Assembly: GCA_035582835.1 (NCBI GenBank)
Contig: JAYKAV010002779.1
Coordinates: forward strand, 527,776 to 591,775
From: Phoebastria nigripes
Taxonomy: Eukaryota; Chordata; Aves; Procellariiformes; Diomedeidae
Direction: 5' to 3'
Length of the DNA stretch: 64,000 bases
The position numbers were made by a program, and so were the translations under genes. The notes beneath the pieces are model-generated. The model did not search any database, was not told where the DNA came from, and saw nothing but the letters and a program-made list of their open reading frames with translations. This document shows positions 62,952 to 64,000 of this stretch, piece after piece. Every line of letters begins with the position of its first letter. Position 1 is the stretch's first letter.

Positions 62952-64000
62952 CTTCTTTTTATACCTCAGACTTCTTCAAAATTGTCCTGTACTTATATTC
63001 ATAAAGTTGTCCTAAACAAACAAGTGCCTTCCCCGCAACAAACACTTGCAAAATGAATTAATAAATACATAAATTCAAGCAAGCAGCCCTCAAGAGGCAT
63101 TCATAATGTCAAGCAAGTTCGAACTAATTAAAACTTTACTTCTAAACAGGGGCCCAGTCGACTACCTCTGGAGAAATTAGCACCAGAGGGAAGAATGGCA
63201 TTCCACCNGTTTTTGCCAACAGATCTCTATGCCAGCACTTTTGAACAGATCAGTTGTTTGTTCCTTTGTGCTAGCTTAATGCAGCTCTCCTACATGCCCT
63301 CAGCACCAGAACATCAGAGAATTTGTAGAGCCAAAATAAACACATTTTTGGTGTCAACACACTTCACATTTCCCACCCAGTAGCAATACAGAAACTTTCA
63401 ACTCAAAGATTCTGAAGTCCTGTGTGGGTGAGCTGAAAAGCAANTTCACCATATCAAGAAATAAACTTACTGTGAAAACTGCTGGGATTTTTTTCTCATC
63501 TGCCTTCATAGTCAGTTAACATTAATCACCCCCAGCTGCTTAATTTGAATCAATACTCCAGGGNTTTGAAAAAGCCTGTCACTCCCTAGCTGTGTTAGCT
63601 GCATATACATTATATCCTTGCATTTGATAAATGTAAGAATAAATTACCTGAATGCCCTGAAAATTTGTGACAAAAGCAACATGATGACTGAACACTGATT
63701 TCTGTTACAAAATCGGTTCACCTGCCAGAAGGCAGGCTGAGGCAAAACAGCAAGGTTACTGGCAGTGTGACTAGACAGTATCGCCAGGAGGTCAAACAGT
63801 ATCAGGCTATTCCAGCCGAGAACAAAAATTTGGGAATGTGATGTGGCAATATAGAGCTTTGTTTCCCAACCACACAGAAGCACAGTATCATATCTTATTT
63901 CAGCCAGACCACTTCCCCAATAGCTAATCATTATATTCAAAACTATATGCATTCATTTTAGAAATATCACACTGCTTCAGGCTTTGTTTCACAAATTACA

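Larger units (their letters stand above)
47991..64000. other. AT-rich unique non-coding DNA with scattered simple repeats
   Basis: No gene, RNA gene or recognisable transposon. The longest ORF is 122 codons (+, 58595-58963), AT-biased and without a recognisable domain. Isolated N characters continue (for example 48917, 50892, 53161, 57914, 60854, 63564). Confidence 0.65.

Overview
This window looks like bird genomic DNA, probably intergenic or a large intron. The main evidence is at the left edge: positions 1-639 are the 3' part of a CR1 LINE ending in the ATTCTATG tandem that closes avian CR1 copies. A solitary LTR of a type I recognise from bird genomes lies at 41043-41653. The rest is AT-rich, repeat-poor sequence with homopolymers, short microsatellites and ambiguous bases. 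There is no bacterial or viral gene organisation: no operons, no runs of long ORFs, no CRISPR array and no rRNA or tRNA that I can see.

Layout: (1) 1-639, CR1 3' end on the + strand with its ORF2 C-terminus nearly intact. (2) 640-21035, AT-rich unique sequence with a few microsatellites and a possible old inverted repeat at 20160-20290. (3) 21036-21770, a purine satellite interrupted by a 645-base assembly gap. (4) 21771-41038, AT-rich unique sequence with one GC- and CpG-enriched patch at 27841-28021. (5) 41039-41657, solo LTR with a flanking 4-bp duplication. (6) 43231-43418, a compound polypyrimidine / CCAA satellite. (7) 45034-45102, a second assembly gap. (8) 45430-48000, minus-strand remains of CR1-type LINE sequence: a very decayed reverse transcriptase and 3' end at 45430-46330 and an ORF1-like piece at 47395-47990. 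(9) 48000-64000, AT-rich unique sequence with scattered simple repeats.

I found no exon or gene that I can support. The N-free ORFs reach only about 122 codons, as expected by chance in 64 kb, and none resembles a protein I recognise except those inside the CR1 remains. So no genes can be described as working together. The content is transposon history: at least two ages of CR1 insertion, one retroviral LTR left after recombination, and microsatellite growth. I did not find a convincing previously undescribed biological system. The most useful leads are the decayed CR1 pieces at 45.4-48.0 kb, the two hairpins in the LTR, the purine repeat that changes unit length across a gap, and the CpG-rich patch.
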